A stretch of DNA of 64,000 nucleotides from DASSSQ01 sp963839285. Lineage in GTDB: Bacteria; Actinomycetota; Thermoleophilia; Gaiellales; Gaiellaceae. The notes under the pieces are model-generated. The model saw nothing but the letters and a program-made list of their open reading frames with translations. It ran no database searches and had not been told where the DNA came from. The position numbers and the translations under genes are program-made. Positions 8,128 through 15,102 of the stretch are shown here, piece after piece. The stretch is from assembly GCA_963839285.1 (NCBI GenBank), contig CAWIUN010000013.1, positions 62,001 to 126,000 of the forward strand. Direction: 5' to 3'. Numbering within the stretch: position 1 is the stretch's first letter; every line of letters begins with the position of its first letter.

Positions 8128-9099
8128 TTGGCTACACGTACGAGCCTGATGGAGTTCCAGGTTCCGAAGATCACCCACGAGGAGGTGACGGAGAACCGCG
8201 GCGTGTTCGTGATCGAGCCGCTCGACCGGGGCTTCGGCTACACGTTCGGCAACTCGCTGCGCCGCGTGCTCCTCTCGTCGCTCGAGGGCGCCGCCGTCAC
8301 CTCGGTCAAGATCGAGGGCGTCGCGCACGAGTTCACGACGCTGCCGGGCGTCCGCGAGGACGTCACGGACGTGATCCTCAACCTGAAGCAGCTGGTCTGC
8401 CGGCTGCACGGCGAGTCGCCCGAGGTCGAGGTGCGGCTGAACAAGAAGGGCGCGGGCACCGTCACGGCGGCCGACATCGAGGCGCCGGCGGAGCTCGAGA
8501 TCCTCAACTCCGACCTCGAGATCGCCAACCTGTCCGACAAGGGCCGGCTCGAGATCACGCTGACGATCGGCCGCGGCCGCGGCTACGTGCCCTCCGAGCT
8601 GAACCGGGGCTCGCAGCACACGATCGGCGTCATCCCGGTCGACTCGATCTTCTCGCCCGTGCGCCGCGTCTCCTACGACGTCGAGGCGGCGCGCGTCGGC
8701 CAGCGCACCGACTACGACAAGCTCCGGCTCGACATCACGACCGACGGGTCGCTCGACCCGAAGGACGCGCTCGGGCAGGCGGCCGAGATCCTGATCCGGC
8801 AGCTGGCGATCTTCACCGACATCGAGCGGATGGAGGGCTTCGGCGAGGCCGCGCAGGCCGAGGCCGCCCAGGAGCCGTCCCTCGCGCACGGGATGGAGAA
8901 CTTCCCGATCGAGGAGCTCGAGCTCGGCGTCCGCTCGTACAACTGCCTCAAGCGCGTCGGCATCGAGACGATCGGCGACCTGGTCACGAAGACGGAGAAC
9001 GAGCTCGCCTCGATCCCGAACTTCGGCAAGAAGTCGATCGAGGAGGTCAAGGAGACCCTCGCGACGCACGGCCTGACGCTCCGCGGAGACGAGGGATAG
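8128..9099 (+). CDS. rpoA: RNA polymerase subunit alpha
   Basis: A 323-residue alpha subunit from TTG 8128, preceded by the Shine-Dalgarno GAAAGGA. The N-terminal dimerisation domain includes RGFGYTFGNSLRRVLLSSL. The C-terminal domain, which contacts UP elements and regulators, includes ELGVRSYNCLKRVGIETIGDL and NFGKKSIEEVKETL. The frame is continuous. Five bases separate it from rplQ. Confidence 0.98.
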   Translation: MATRTSLMEFQVPKITHEEVTENRGVFVIEPLDRGFGYTFGNSLRRVLLSSLEGAAVTSVKIEGVAHEFTTLPGVREDVTDVILNLKQLVCRLHGESPEVEVRLNKKGAGTVTAADIEAPAELEILNSDLEIANLSDKGRLEITLTIGRGRGYVPSELNRGSQHTIGVIPVDSIFSPVRRVSYDVEAARVGQRTDYDKLRLDITTDGSLDPKDALGQAAEILIRQLAIFTDIERMEGFGEAAQAEAAQEPSLAHGMENFPIEELELGVRSYNCLKRVGIETIGDLVTKTENELASIPNFGKKSIEEVKETLATHGLTLRGDEG

Positions 9100-9103
9100 C
9101 GCG

Positions 9104-9484
9104 ATGCGGCACGCACGCGCAGGCAAGAAGCTCGGTCGCGACGCGTCGCATCGCAAGGCGCTGTACGCCAACCTGGCGTGCGCGCTGATCGAGCACGGCC
9201 GCATCCGCACGACCGAGGCCAAGGCCAAGGCGGTCAAGCCGGTCGCCGAGAAGATGATCACGCTCGGCCGCCGCGGCGACCTCTCGGCCCGCCGGCAGGC
9301 GGCTGCCTACCTGCGCTCCCGCGACGTCGTGCACAAGCTGTTCGCCGAGGTGGCCCCGCGCTTCGCCGACCGTCCGGGCGGCTACTCGCGGATCGTCAAG
9401 CTCGGCCCGCGGCAGGGCGACGCAGCCGAGATGGTGTACCTGGAGCTGGTCGACCACCAGCCCGCCGGCGCCGGCTCCGAGTAG
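9104..9484 (+). CDS. rplQ: 50S ribosomal protein L17
   Basis: A 126-residue L17 (MRHARAGKKLGRDASHRKALYANLACALIEHGRI) with the conserved TTEAKAKAVKPVAEKMITLGR and the end YSRIVKLGPRQGDAAEM. It is the last gene of the ribosomal block and is followed by a strong hairpin. Confidence 0.98.
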   Translation: MRHARAGKKLGRDASHRKALYANLACALIEHGRIRTTEAKAKAVKPVAEKMITLGRRGDLSARRQAAAYLRSRDVVHKLFAEVAPRFADRPGGYSRIVKLGPRQGDAAEMVYLELVDHQPAGAGSE

Positions 9485-9509
9485 CGGCCCGCCGCGAATC
9501 GACCTGCCG

Positions 9510-9535
9510 AAGCGGCGCCCCACCGGGCGCCGCTT
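9510..9535 (+). terminator. Terminator hairpin after rplQ
   Basis: AAGCGGCGCCC (9510-9520) pairs perfectly with GGGCGCCGCTT (9525-9535) around CACC. An 11-bp stem at the end of the ribosomal operon is best read as its terminator, although the U-run is poor. Confidence 0.8.
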
Positions 9536-9541
9536 CTGCGC

Positions 9542-9547
9542 TACGGT
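9542..9547 (+). promoter_or_regulatory. -10 box (TACGGT) of the VOC gene
   Basis: TACGGT ends six bases before the ATG at 9554, immediately after the rplQ terminator. This fits a leaderless promoter. Confidence 0.45.
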
Positions 9548-9553
9548 CTCGGC

Positions 9554-9934
9554 ATGGCGAACCTCAACGCGATCGGGGTCGTCGTGTCCGACATGGCACG
9601 GTCGATCCGCTTCTACCGGCTGTTCGGCCTCGACGTCCCCGAGACGCCCGACGAGGGGCACATCGGCGTCGCGCTGCAGAGCGGCGTCCACTTCATGCTC
9701 GACACCGAGGAGACGATTCGCTCGTTCCGGCCGGACTGGTCGCGGCAGGCGGGCAACCAGCTCGCGCTCGCGCTCGAGTGCGGGTCGCCGGCCGAGGTGG
9801 ACGAGCTGTACGCGCGTGTCGTGGGCGAGGGGTTCCACGGCGAGAAGGAGCCCTGGGACGCGTTCTGGGGCCAGCGCTACGCGCAGCTCGCCGACCCCGA
9901 CGGCAACCCCGTCGACCTCTACGCTTCCCTCTAG
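9554..9934 (+). CDS. VOC (glyoxalase/bleomycin-resistance fold) protein
   Basis: A 126-residue single-domain protein of the vicinal-oxygen-chelate superfamily. The first beta strand INAIGVVVSDMARSIRFYRLFGLD and the ending LADPDGNPVDLYASL are typical of the beta-alpha-beta-beta-beta units. The substrate cannot be deduced. Members include lyases, dioxygenases and antibiotic-binding proteins. It stands alone downstream of the rplQ terminator and is followed two bases later by the DUF2277 gene. Confidence 0.85.
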   Translation: MANLNAIGVVVSDMARSIRFYRLFGLDVPETPDEGHIGVALQSGVHFMLDTEETIRSFRPDWSRQAGNQLALALECGSPAEVDELYARVVGEGFHGEKEPWDAFWGQRYAQLADPDGNPVDLYASL

Positions 9935-9936
9935 CG

Positions 9937-10205
9937 ATGTGCCGGAACATCCGCGTCCTCTACAACTTCGAGCCGCCGGCGACCGACGACGAGGTGCGCG
10001 CGGCGGCCGTGCAGTACGTCCGTAAGATCAGCGGCTTCACGAAGCCGTCACAGGCGAACGAGGCAGGCGTTCGCGCGCGCCGTCGACGAGGTCGAGGCGG
10101 CCTCGAAGCGGCTGCTCGACTCGCTCGTGACGAGCGCCGCGCCCAAGGATCGCGAGCTCGAGGCCGCGCGGGCGCAGCGCGCGCGCGGCGCAGCGCTTCG
10201 CTTGA
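9937..10205 (+). CDS. DUF2277 family protein (two apparent frameshifts)
   Basis: The opening MCRNIRVLYNFEPPATDDEVRA and VRKISGFTKPSQANEA match the DUF2277 family, whose function is unknown. The frame moves +1 near 10052 and again near 10180. Each is repaired by adding one CG/GC (GAGGCGCAGGCG; a longer CG run in CAGCGCG). The repaired protein is about 90 residues, ends RFA at TGA 10203-10205 and continues DEVEAASKRLLDSLVTSAAPKDRE in the middle frame. The next gene starts three bases later. Confidence 0.8.
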
Positions 10206-10207
10206 CG

Positions 10208-10828
10208 ATGCAGAACCGGGTCACGCCGCTCGGGGAGCTCGTCGCCGATCCCGCCCGCGGTCTCGTCTACGGGAACCGCGGCTGCCTGCACGACGAGACA
10301 GGCGAGATTCGCCGCCCGTACGCCGGCCGGCGCTGGATCGCCTGCCGGCTCGAGTTCCGCGGGCGCCGGCGCGAGCTCCTGCAGCCGGGCCGCTACACGG
10401 AGCTCTTCTTCCTCGACGAGGCGACCGCGCTCGCCGCGGGACACCGGCCCTGCGCCGAGTGCCGCCGCGGCGACTTCGAGCGGTTCATGGCCGCCTGGCG
10501 CGAACGGCATCCGCGCGAGCGGCGCGTCGACGCGGTCGACGCGAGGCTGCACGCCGAGCGCTGGGACGCGCGCTCGCGGCGGAGGCGCCTCCACGAGGCT
10601 CGCCTCGACGACCTGCCGGACGGCGCGATCGTGCTCGAGGACGACGCGCCGCTCCTCGTGCGCGGCGACTCCCTGCTCGGCTGGACGCCCGCCGGCTACG
10701 TCGGCCGGCGGCCTCGACCGAGCGGGCGGGCGATGCTCGTGACGCCGCCGGCCGTCGTCGCCGTCCTGCAGACGGGCTGGCTTCCCGAGCTCACCCCGTT
10801 CCTGCACCCCTCGGCATCCCTGCTCTAG
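10208..10828 (+). CDS. Conserved hypothetical protein with PCAECRR motif
   Basis: A 206-residue protein from ATG 10208 (MQNRVTPLGELVADPARG). It has a conserved-looking middle, RYTELFFLDEATALAAG followed by HRPCAECRRGDF, where two cysteines and a histidine could bind metal. A later block reads LPDGAIVLEDDAPLLVRGDSL. I recall similar actinobacterial and proteobacterial proteins of unknown function but no assigned role. It overlaps the end of the convergent arsR-type gene by four bases. Confidence 0.75.
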   Translation: MQNRVTPLGELVADPARGLVYGNRGCLHDETGEIRRPYAGRRWIACRLEFRGRRRELLQPGRYTELFFLDEATALAAGHRPCAECRRGDFERFMAAWRERHPRERRVDAVDARLHAERWDARSRRRRLHEARLDDLPDGAIVLEDDAPLLVRGDSLLGWTPAGYVGRRPRPSGRAMLVTPPAVVAVLQTGWLPELTPFLHPSASLL

Positions 10829-11136
10829 CTGCCGAGATGCTTGCGCAGCGCGGCCAGGCGCGCGTCCCACTGGCCGCCGACGCGTTCCATCCAGCCGAGC
10901 GCGTCCCCGAGCACGCCGGGAGTGAGCCGGTAGCGCGTCTCGCGCCCGACCCGCGTCGACTCGACGAGCCCCGCCTCGCCGAGTGCGGCCAGGTGCTTGG
11001 AGACCGCCTGGCGCGTGACGGGAAGCTCGGCGGCGAGCTCGGTCGGGGTGGCGTCCTGCCGCGACGCCAGCGTCTCGACGAGATGGCGGCGGTTCGAGTC
11101 GGCGAGCGCGCCGAAGACGGCGTCGACGTCGCTCAT
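10825..11136 (-). CDS. ArsR-family transcriptional regulator
   Basis: A 103-residue winged helix-turn-helix protein. The start MSDVDAVFGALADSNRRHLVETLA and recognition helix VTRQAVSKHLAALGEAGLV are typical of ArsR regulators that accompany SRPBCC genes. The C-terminus (WMERVGGQWDARLAALRKHL) is characteristic of that subgroup. No metal-binding cysteines are present, so it is not a metal sensor of the classic type. Its ATG overlaps the stop of the upstream SRPBCC gene, so the two are co-transcribed. A palindromic GCAACC/GGTTGC operator lies upstream of the pair. Confidence 0.9.
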   Translation of the reverse strand: MSDVDAVFGALADSNRRHLVETLASRQDATPTELAAELPVTRQAVSKHLAALGEAGLVESTRVGRETRYRLTPGVLGDALGWMERVGGQWDARLAALRKHLGS

Positions 11137-11480
11137 GCAGCGGCGTACGCCAGCGCATGCAGCTCGAGCGCCGCGCCCCAGCCCGCGCCGGCACCCTCCG
11201 TGACCGTCAGCCGCGTGCCGTCCTCCGCCTCCTCGAGCTCGAAGAGCACCTCCGTCTCCTCGTCGTCGCCGTCGCGCCAGCGGAAGCCGAGCCGCCGCGG
11301 CTCGAGCGCCTCCTCGATCCGGGCGCGGCGCTCGTCGCCGTCGTCCCAGCGGTAGACGAGCTCGTCACCGTCCCACTCGACCTCGTTCGCGAACCACTCG
11401 CGTAGACGCTCCGGGTCGGTCAGCGCCTGCCAGACCTCCTCGGGCGTGGCGGGGAGCACGAGCTCACGGGTCACCTGCAC
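11133..11480 (-). CDS. SRPBCC (AHSA1-like) domain protein
   Basis: A 115-residue START-like protein with VTRELVLPATPEEVWQALTDPERLREWFANEV at the N-terminus and a C-terminal helix. The fold forms a hydrophobic ligand cavity; the ligand is unknown. GTG at 11480 is chosen because GGGAGGA lies just upstream. The usual arrangement is regulator first; here the SRPBCC gene comes first and the ArsR regulator second, overlapping by four bases. Confidence 0.85.
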   Translation of the reverse strand: MQVTRELVLPATPEEVWQALTDPERLREWFANEVEWDGDELVYRWDDGDERRARIEEALEPRRLGFRWRDGDDEETEVLFELEEAEDGTRLTVTEGAGAGWGAALELHALAYAAA

Positions 11481-11495
11481 GGGTCCTCCCTTCGC

Positions 11496-11539
11496 GCAAC
11501 CGATGCGGTTGCATGTAGTATCCGCAACTCCAAGGTTGC
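11496..11539. promoter_or_regulatory. Double GCAACC/GGTTGC operator between SRPBCC-arsR and clpP
   Basis: Two inverted repeats share the same half-site: GCAACCG-ATG-CGGTTGC at 11496-11512 and GCAAC-TCCAAG-GTTGC at 11524-11539, centres about 27 bp apart. They lie in the divergent region 5' of the SRPBCC-arsR operon and 22 bases before clpP. Dyads of this kind are the expected target of the encoded ArsR protein. Whether clpP is also controlled is open. Confidence 0.65.
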
Positions 11540-11561
11540 ACTTTATCGGAAGGAGCCGCAC

Positions 11562-12176
11562 ATGCAGCTGGGATCGGTCATACCGATGGTGGTCGAGTCG
11601 GACGGACGCCACGAGCGCTCGTTCGACATCTACTCGCGGCTCCTGCGCGAGCGGATCGTCTTCCTCGGCCAGGAGGTCGACGACGCCGTCGCGAACCTGA
11701 TCGCCGCGCAGCTCCTCTTCCTCGAGGCCGAGGATCCGGACAAGGAGATCTCGCTCTACGTCAACTCGCCGGGCGGCTCGGCCTATGCGGGCATGGCGAT
11801 CTACGACACGATGCAGCACGTCCGCCCCGACGTGCGGACGATCTGCGTCGGCATGGGCATGTCCGCGGCGGCGATGATCCTCTGCGGCGGCGCGCCCGGG
11901 AAGCGCTTCGCCCTCCCGAACGCGAAGATCATGATCCACCAGGGCTCGGCCGGCTTCCGCGGCACTCCCGCCGACATCGACATCCACGCCCGCGAGGTGC
12001 TCTCGATGACGCGGCGGATGGCCGAGATCGTCGCGCGTCACAGCGGCCGCGACGTCGAGCAGGTGCTGCGCGACATCGACCGCGACCGGTTCATGACGCC
12101 CGAGGAGGCGGTGACGTACGGGCTGATCGACGGCGTGGTCAGCCGACCGGAAGCAGCAGACCCGGGCCGATCGTGA
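11562..12176 (+). CDS. clpP: ATP-dependent Clp protease proteolytic subunit
   Basis: A 204-residue ClpP. The catalytic serine is in GMGMSAAAMILC, the histidine in IMIHQGSAG and the aspartate in the following helix region. The substrate-channel block VNSPGGSAYAGMAIYD is present. The subunit assembles into a barrel with ClpX/ClpC. No ClpX is adjacent. GGAAGGAG upstream of the ATG is a good ribosome-binding site. It has a divergent promoter region with the SRPBCC-arsR operon. Confidence 0.95.
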   Translation: MQLGSVIPMVVESDGRHERSFDIYSRLLRERIVFLGQEVDDAVANLIAAQLLFLEAEDPDKEISLYVNSPGGSAYAGMAIYDTMQHVRPDVRTICVGMGMSAAAMILCGGAPGKRFALPNAKIMIHQGSAGFRGTPADIDIHAREVLSMTRRMAEIVARHSGRDVEQVLRDIDRDRFMTPEEAVTYGLIDGVVSRPEAADPGRS

Positions 12177-12505
12177 CCGCGCCGCCGAGCAGGAGCGCTC
12201 CGTGAGCGCCCACCGTGCCGCGCTCGCCCGTGGCCGCCGCAGGTGTCGTCTCGACGGGACGTCCGGGGATGCGGCCGAGCGAGCGTGCGCCCGTTCGCCG
12301 TCTGCGACCAGGCCGAGGCTCGAGCCGCCCAGGCGATGCACAAGCTAGTTGATGCCGCCGACGCACACCGACACCGGAATCGCGGACGAAGCCGGCGGGC
12401 GGCGGCGCCCGCACCGAGCGGTGCACGTCGCGACCGGTCGCGACGGCCGCGCGAGCAGTTGACGCGGCAGGGGCCGGCTGACCCACGTGCGGGCATGATT
12501 GCGCG
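12177..12505. other. Intergenic stretch without a supportable gene
   Basis: These 329 bases between clpP and the NfeD-like gene contain only arginine-rich open frames typical of non-coding high-GC DNA. None has a recognisable domain or start signal. No tRNA or convincing terminator was seen. Confidence 0.5.
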
Positions 12506-12808
12506 GTGGCCCTCGTCGGCGCGATCCTGCTCGCGGTCTTCGTCGTTCCCTCGCCCTGGGGGGTCCCGCTCGTCGCGGCCGGCGTCCTCGTCGAGGCGGT
12601 CGAGGTGTGGCTCGAGCTGCGCTGGTCGCGACGGCGACGTGCCCGCAGCGGGCCGGAGGCGATGCTCGGCGCCGAGGCGGAGGTCGTCGACGACCGCTTC
12701 GTCCGCGTCTCCGGCGAGCTCTGGCAGGCACGAGACCTGACGGGCCGGGCTCCCGGCGACCGCGTCCGTGTCCGGGCGATCGACGGGCTGACCCTGGAGG
12801 TCGAATGA
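12506..12808 (+). CDS. NfeD-like membrane protein
   Basis: A 100-residue protein from GTG 12506. A single N-terminal membrane region (LVGAILLAVFVVPSPWGVPLV) is followed by a short basic linker and an OB-fold-like segment (AMLGAEAEVVDD...GELWQARDLTGRAPGDRVRVRAI) that matches the C-terminal domain of NfeD proteins. NfeD proteins work with stomatin/SPFH or ClpP-class membrane proteases; none is adjacent. Its stop overlaps the truA ATG (ATGA), so the two are translated together. Confidence 0.8.
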   Translation: MALVGAILLAVFVVPSPWGVPLVAAGVLVEAVEVWLELRWSRRRRARSGPEAMLGAEAEVVDDRFVRVSGELWQARDLTGRAPGDRVRVRAIDGLTLEVE

Positions 12809-13524
12809 GACTGCGGCTGACGCTCGAGTACGACGGCGCGGACTTTCACGGCTGGGCGGCCCAGCCCGGTCTCCGCACGGTGGAGGGGGTCGTCCGCGGG
12901 GCGCTCGGGCAGGCGTTCGCGTCGGTCGACGCCTTCGCGGTCGCCGGCCGCACGGACACCGGCGTCCACGCGCTCGCGAACGTCGTCTCGGCCGAGGTCG
13001 AGGGCGGCCCGCCGGCCGAACGCGCGGCGCAGGCGTTGAACGTGCTGCTGCCCGACGACGTCTCGGTGGTCGAGAGCGCCCGCGCGCCTGACGACTTCCA
13101 CGCCCGCTTCTCGGCGCGCGCCCGGAGCTACCGCTACCGGATCCACCGGCGGCGCGTGCCGTCGCCGTTCGAGCAGGGCCGCAGCTGGTGGCTGCCGCGG
13201 CCGCCGGACGTCGGCCGCCTTCGCGCGGCTGCGGCGCTCCTCGCCGGCGAGCACGACTTCCGCGCGTTCACGCCGACCGAGACGCAGCACGACGTCTTCG
13301 CGCGGGTCGTCGAGTCGGCCGCCTGGTGCGAGCGCGGCGACCACCTCGAGTTCGAGATCACCGCCGACAGCTTCCTCCGCCACATGGTGCGGACGCTCGT
13401 CGGGACGATGATCGAATTCGAGCCCGAGCGAATCGCGCCGCTGCTCGAAGGGCGGCCCCGCTCCGACGCAGGCGCGACCGCGCCGCCGCACGGCCTCTAC
13501 CTCGTCGGCGTCCGCTACGACTAG
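12805..13524 (+). CDS. truA: tRNA pseudouridine synthase A
   Basis: A 239-residue TruA, which converts U38-40 of the tRNA anticodon arm to pseudouridine. The catalytic aspartate is in VAGRTDTGVHALANVV. The opening RLRLTLEYDGADFHGWAAQP and the later FLRHMVRTLVGTMIE are family signatures. In many bacteria truA follows rplQ; here several genes separate them. A strong hairpin follows. Confidence 0.96.
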   Translation: MRLRLTLEYDGADFHGWAAQPGLRTVEGVVRGALGQAFASVDAFAVAGRTDTGVHALANVVSAEVEGGPPAERAAQALNVLLPDDVSVVESARAPDDFHARFSARARSYRYRIHRRRVPSPFEQGRSWWLPRPPDVGRLRAAAALLAGEHDFRAFTPTETQHDVFARVVESAAWCERGDHLEFEITADSFLRHMVRTLVGTMIEFEPERIAPLLEGRPRSDAGATAPPHGLYLVGVRYD

Positions 13525-13533
13525 CGGTCGCAC

Positions 13534-13552
13534 CCCCACCCTTAGGGTGGGG
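13534..13552 (+). terminator. Terminator hairpin after truA
   Basis: CCCCACCC (13534-13541) and GGGTGGGG (13545-13552) form a perfect 8-bp stem with a TTA loop, ten bases after the truA stop. It could act on both strands because the next gene is convergent. Confidence 0.7.
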
Positions 13553-13629
13553 AACACCCGCCTCCCTCGCTTCGAGCGATACGCCACGAAAGCGCACGTG
13601 TCTGCAACCGAAGAGGAGCGGAAGCGTGC

Positions 13630-14457
13630 CTATTCGTCCACAGCGTCCGCTGCGGCCGGGTCGGCGTCGTCCCCGGCCGCGGCGTCCCAGGCCGCGAGCC
13701 ACACGTCTCGCGAGGCGTAGGTGTACGCGGGCTCCTTGGCGAAGACCTCGAGCGTGACCGTGCCGTCGTAGCCGGAGTCCCGGAGCGCACGCGCGGCCGC
13801 GGGCCAGTCGACGTTCCCGACGCCGAGCGGCAGGTGCTCGTCGTAGCGGCCCTTGTTGTCGTGCACGTGGACGTGGGCGATCCGGCCCGCGAACGCCTCG
13901 AGCAGGAGCGGCAGCCGCGGCGGTTGGCCGTACGGCCGGATGTTCGCGTGGCCGACGTCGAGATGGAAGCGCACGTTCGGCGCCGCATCGACGAGCGGGG
14001 CCAGCTCCTCGGGAGTCCCGAAGCCTCCGCCCATGTTCTCGACCATGACGGTGATCCCGAGCCCGGCGACGCGCCCGGCCACCTCGGCGACCGACTCGGC
14101 GTTCCGCTCGACCGCGTCCTTGCCGCGGAGGCCCCGCATCGCCGGGTGCAGGTTGACGAGCGTGACGCCGATCTCGGCGAAGACCTCGCACGTCCGCACG
14201 AAGATGTCCCGCCCGGCCTGCTCGAGCTCCGGATAGGCGGACGCGAACGGCAGGAACGGGGCCGTGTGGCCCACCGCCGCCAGCCCGTGCGCGTCGAGCC
14301 ATCCGCGCACCGCCGCCGGCTCGACGGGCCAGGCGCCCTGCGGCTCGAGCGTCAGGTCGACGAGCTCGAAGCCGAGCCCGGCGATCCGCGCCAGCTCCTG
14401 CTCGAGCGGCCGCGCCGGGTCGTTCATCAGGCCGAGGAGCACGCCCCAGCCTCCCAT
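13630..14457 (-). CDS. Sugar phosphate isomerase/epimerase (AP-endonuclease-2 TIM barrel)
   Basis: A 275-residue TIM-barrel protein. Conserved strand ends carry likely metal ligands: LVNLHPAM, VMVENMGGG, FHLDVGHANI and AHVHVHDNKG, with E in TVTLEVFAKE. This pattern is that of xylose-isomerase-like epimerases and endonuclease IV relatives. The substrate is unknown. ATG 14457 is the first start; ATG 14427 (MNDPARPLEQEL) is an alternative. It is transcribed towards truA and diverges from the HAD gene. Confidence 0.85.
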   Translation of the reverse strand: MGGWGVLLGLMNDPARPLEQELARIAGLGFELVDLTLEPQGAWPVEPAAVRGWLDAHGLAAVGHTAPFLPFASAYPELEQAGRDIFVRTCEVFAEIGVTLVNLHPAMRGLRGKDAVERNAESVAEVAGRVAGLGITVMVENMGGGFGTPEELAPLVDAAPNVRFHLDVGHANIRPYGQPPRLPLLLEAFAGRIAHVHVHDNKGRYDEHLPLGVGNVDWPAAARALRDSGYDGTVTLEVFAKEPAYTYASRDVWLAAWDAAAGDDADPAAADAVDE

Positions 14458-14468
14458 ATCCGCATCGC

Positions 14469-14474
14469 TACGAT
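14469..14474 (+). promoter_or_regulatory. -10 box (TACGAT) of the HAD gene
   Basis: TACGAT ends seven bases before the ATG at 14482, consistent with a leaderless transcript. Confidence 0.45.
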
Positions 14475-14481
14475 CAGCGCC

Positions 14482-15102
14482 ATGCGCTTCCCGGTCTGCC
14501 TGTTCGACTTCGACGGCACCGTCGTCGACTCCGGCCCGATCATCCTCGCCTCCTTCCGCCACGCGACGCGGACGGTGCTCGGCGAGGAGGTGCCGGACGT
14601 CCGGCTGACCGCGATGCTCGGCGGCGCCAGCCTGCAGGAGCAGATGGCGGCGATCGCGCCGGAGCGGGTCGAGGAGCTCGTCCGCTGCTACCGCGAGCAC
14701 AACGAGCCTCTGCACGCCGAGCTTCGCTGCTGCGGCGGCATGCCGGATGTGCTCGAGCACCTGCACCGGCAGGGCCGCCGGCTCGGCCTCGTGACCGCGA
14801 AGCGGCGGGAGACGGTCGAGCTCGCCTTCGCGCGGCTGCCGCTTCGCCACTACTTCGAGACGGTCGTCGCGGCCGAGGACACCGAGCGGCACAAGCCGGA
14901 TCCGGCTCCGATCCTGCTCGCGCTCGAACGGCTCGGTGTCGCCGCCGAGGATGCCGTCTACGTCGGCGACTCGCCGTTCGACGTCGGCGCCGCCCGCGCG
15001 GCCGGTGTCCACGCGATCGCGGTCACCTGGGGCGGGATGCACGACGTCGACGACGCGGACGAGATCGTCTCCACGCCCGAGGAGCTCCTTGCAGCCCTCT
15101 GA
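14482..15102 (+). CDS. HAD-superfamily hydrolase (phosphoglycolate-phosphatase-like)
   Basis: A 206-residue HAD subfamily I enzyme. Motif I is FDFDGTVVDS, motif II the T in GLVTAKRR, motif III the K in RHKPDP and motif IV GDSPFDVGAARAAG. The helical cap lies between motifs I and II. Likely substrates are small phosphoesters or pyrophosphate, as in the PpaX/Gph group, but specificity cannot be read from sequence. Its 3' end overlaps the proposed ligA start by 14 bases. Confidence 0.88.
   Translation: MRFPVCLFDFDGTVVDSGPIILASFRHATRTVLGEEVPDVRLTAMLGGASLQEQMAAIAPERVEELVRCYREHNEPLHAELRCCGGMPDVLEHLHRQGRRLGLVTAKRRETVELAFARLPLRHYFETVVAAEDTERHKPDPAPILLALERLGVAAEDAVYVGDSPFDVGAARAAGVHAIAVTWGGMHDVDDADEIVSTPEELLAAL

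Noticed and set aside
9937..10828. A natural fusion of the DUF2277 protein to the following hypothetical protein.
   Set aside because: Restoring one CG gives DUF2277 a normal RFA end and a stop three bases before a good ATG for the next gene.
12177..12505. A minus-strand coding gene between clpP and the NfeD-like gene (reading SLGLVADGERA and GAHGALLLGGAVTIGPGLLLPVG).
   Set aside because: No start, no family resemblance and two different frames would be needed; composition matches antisense reading of GC-rich DNA.
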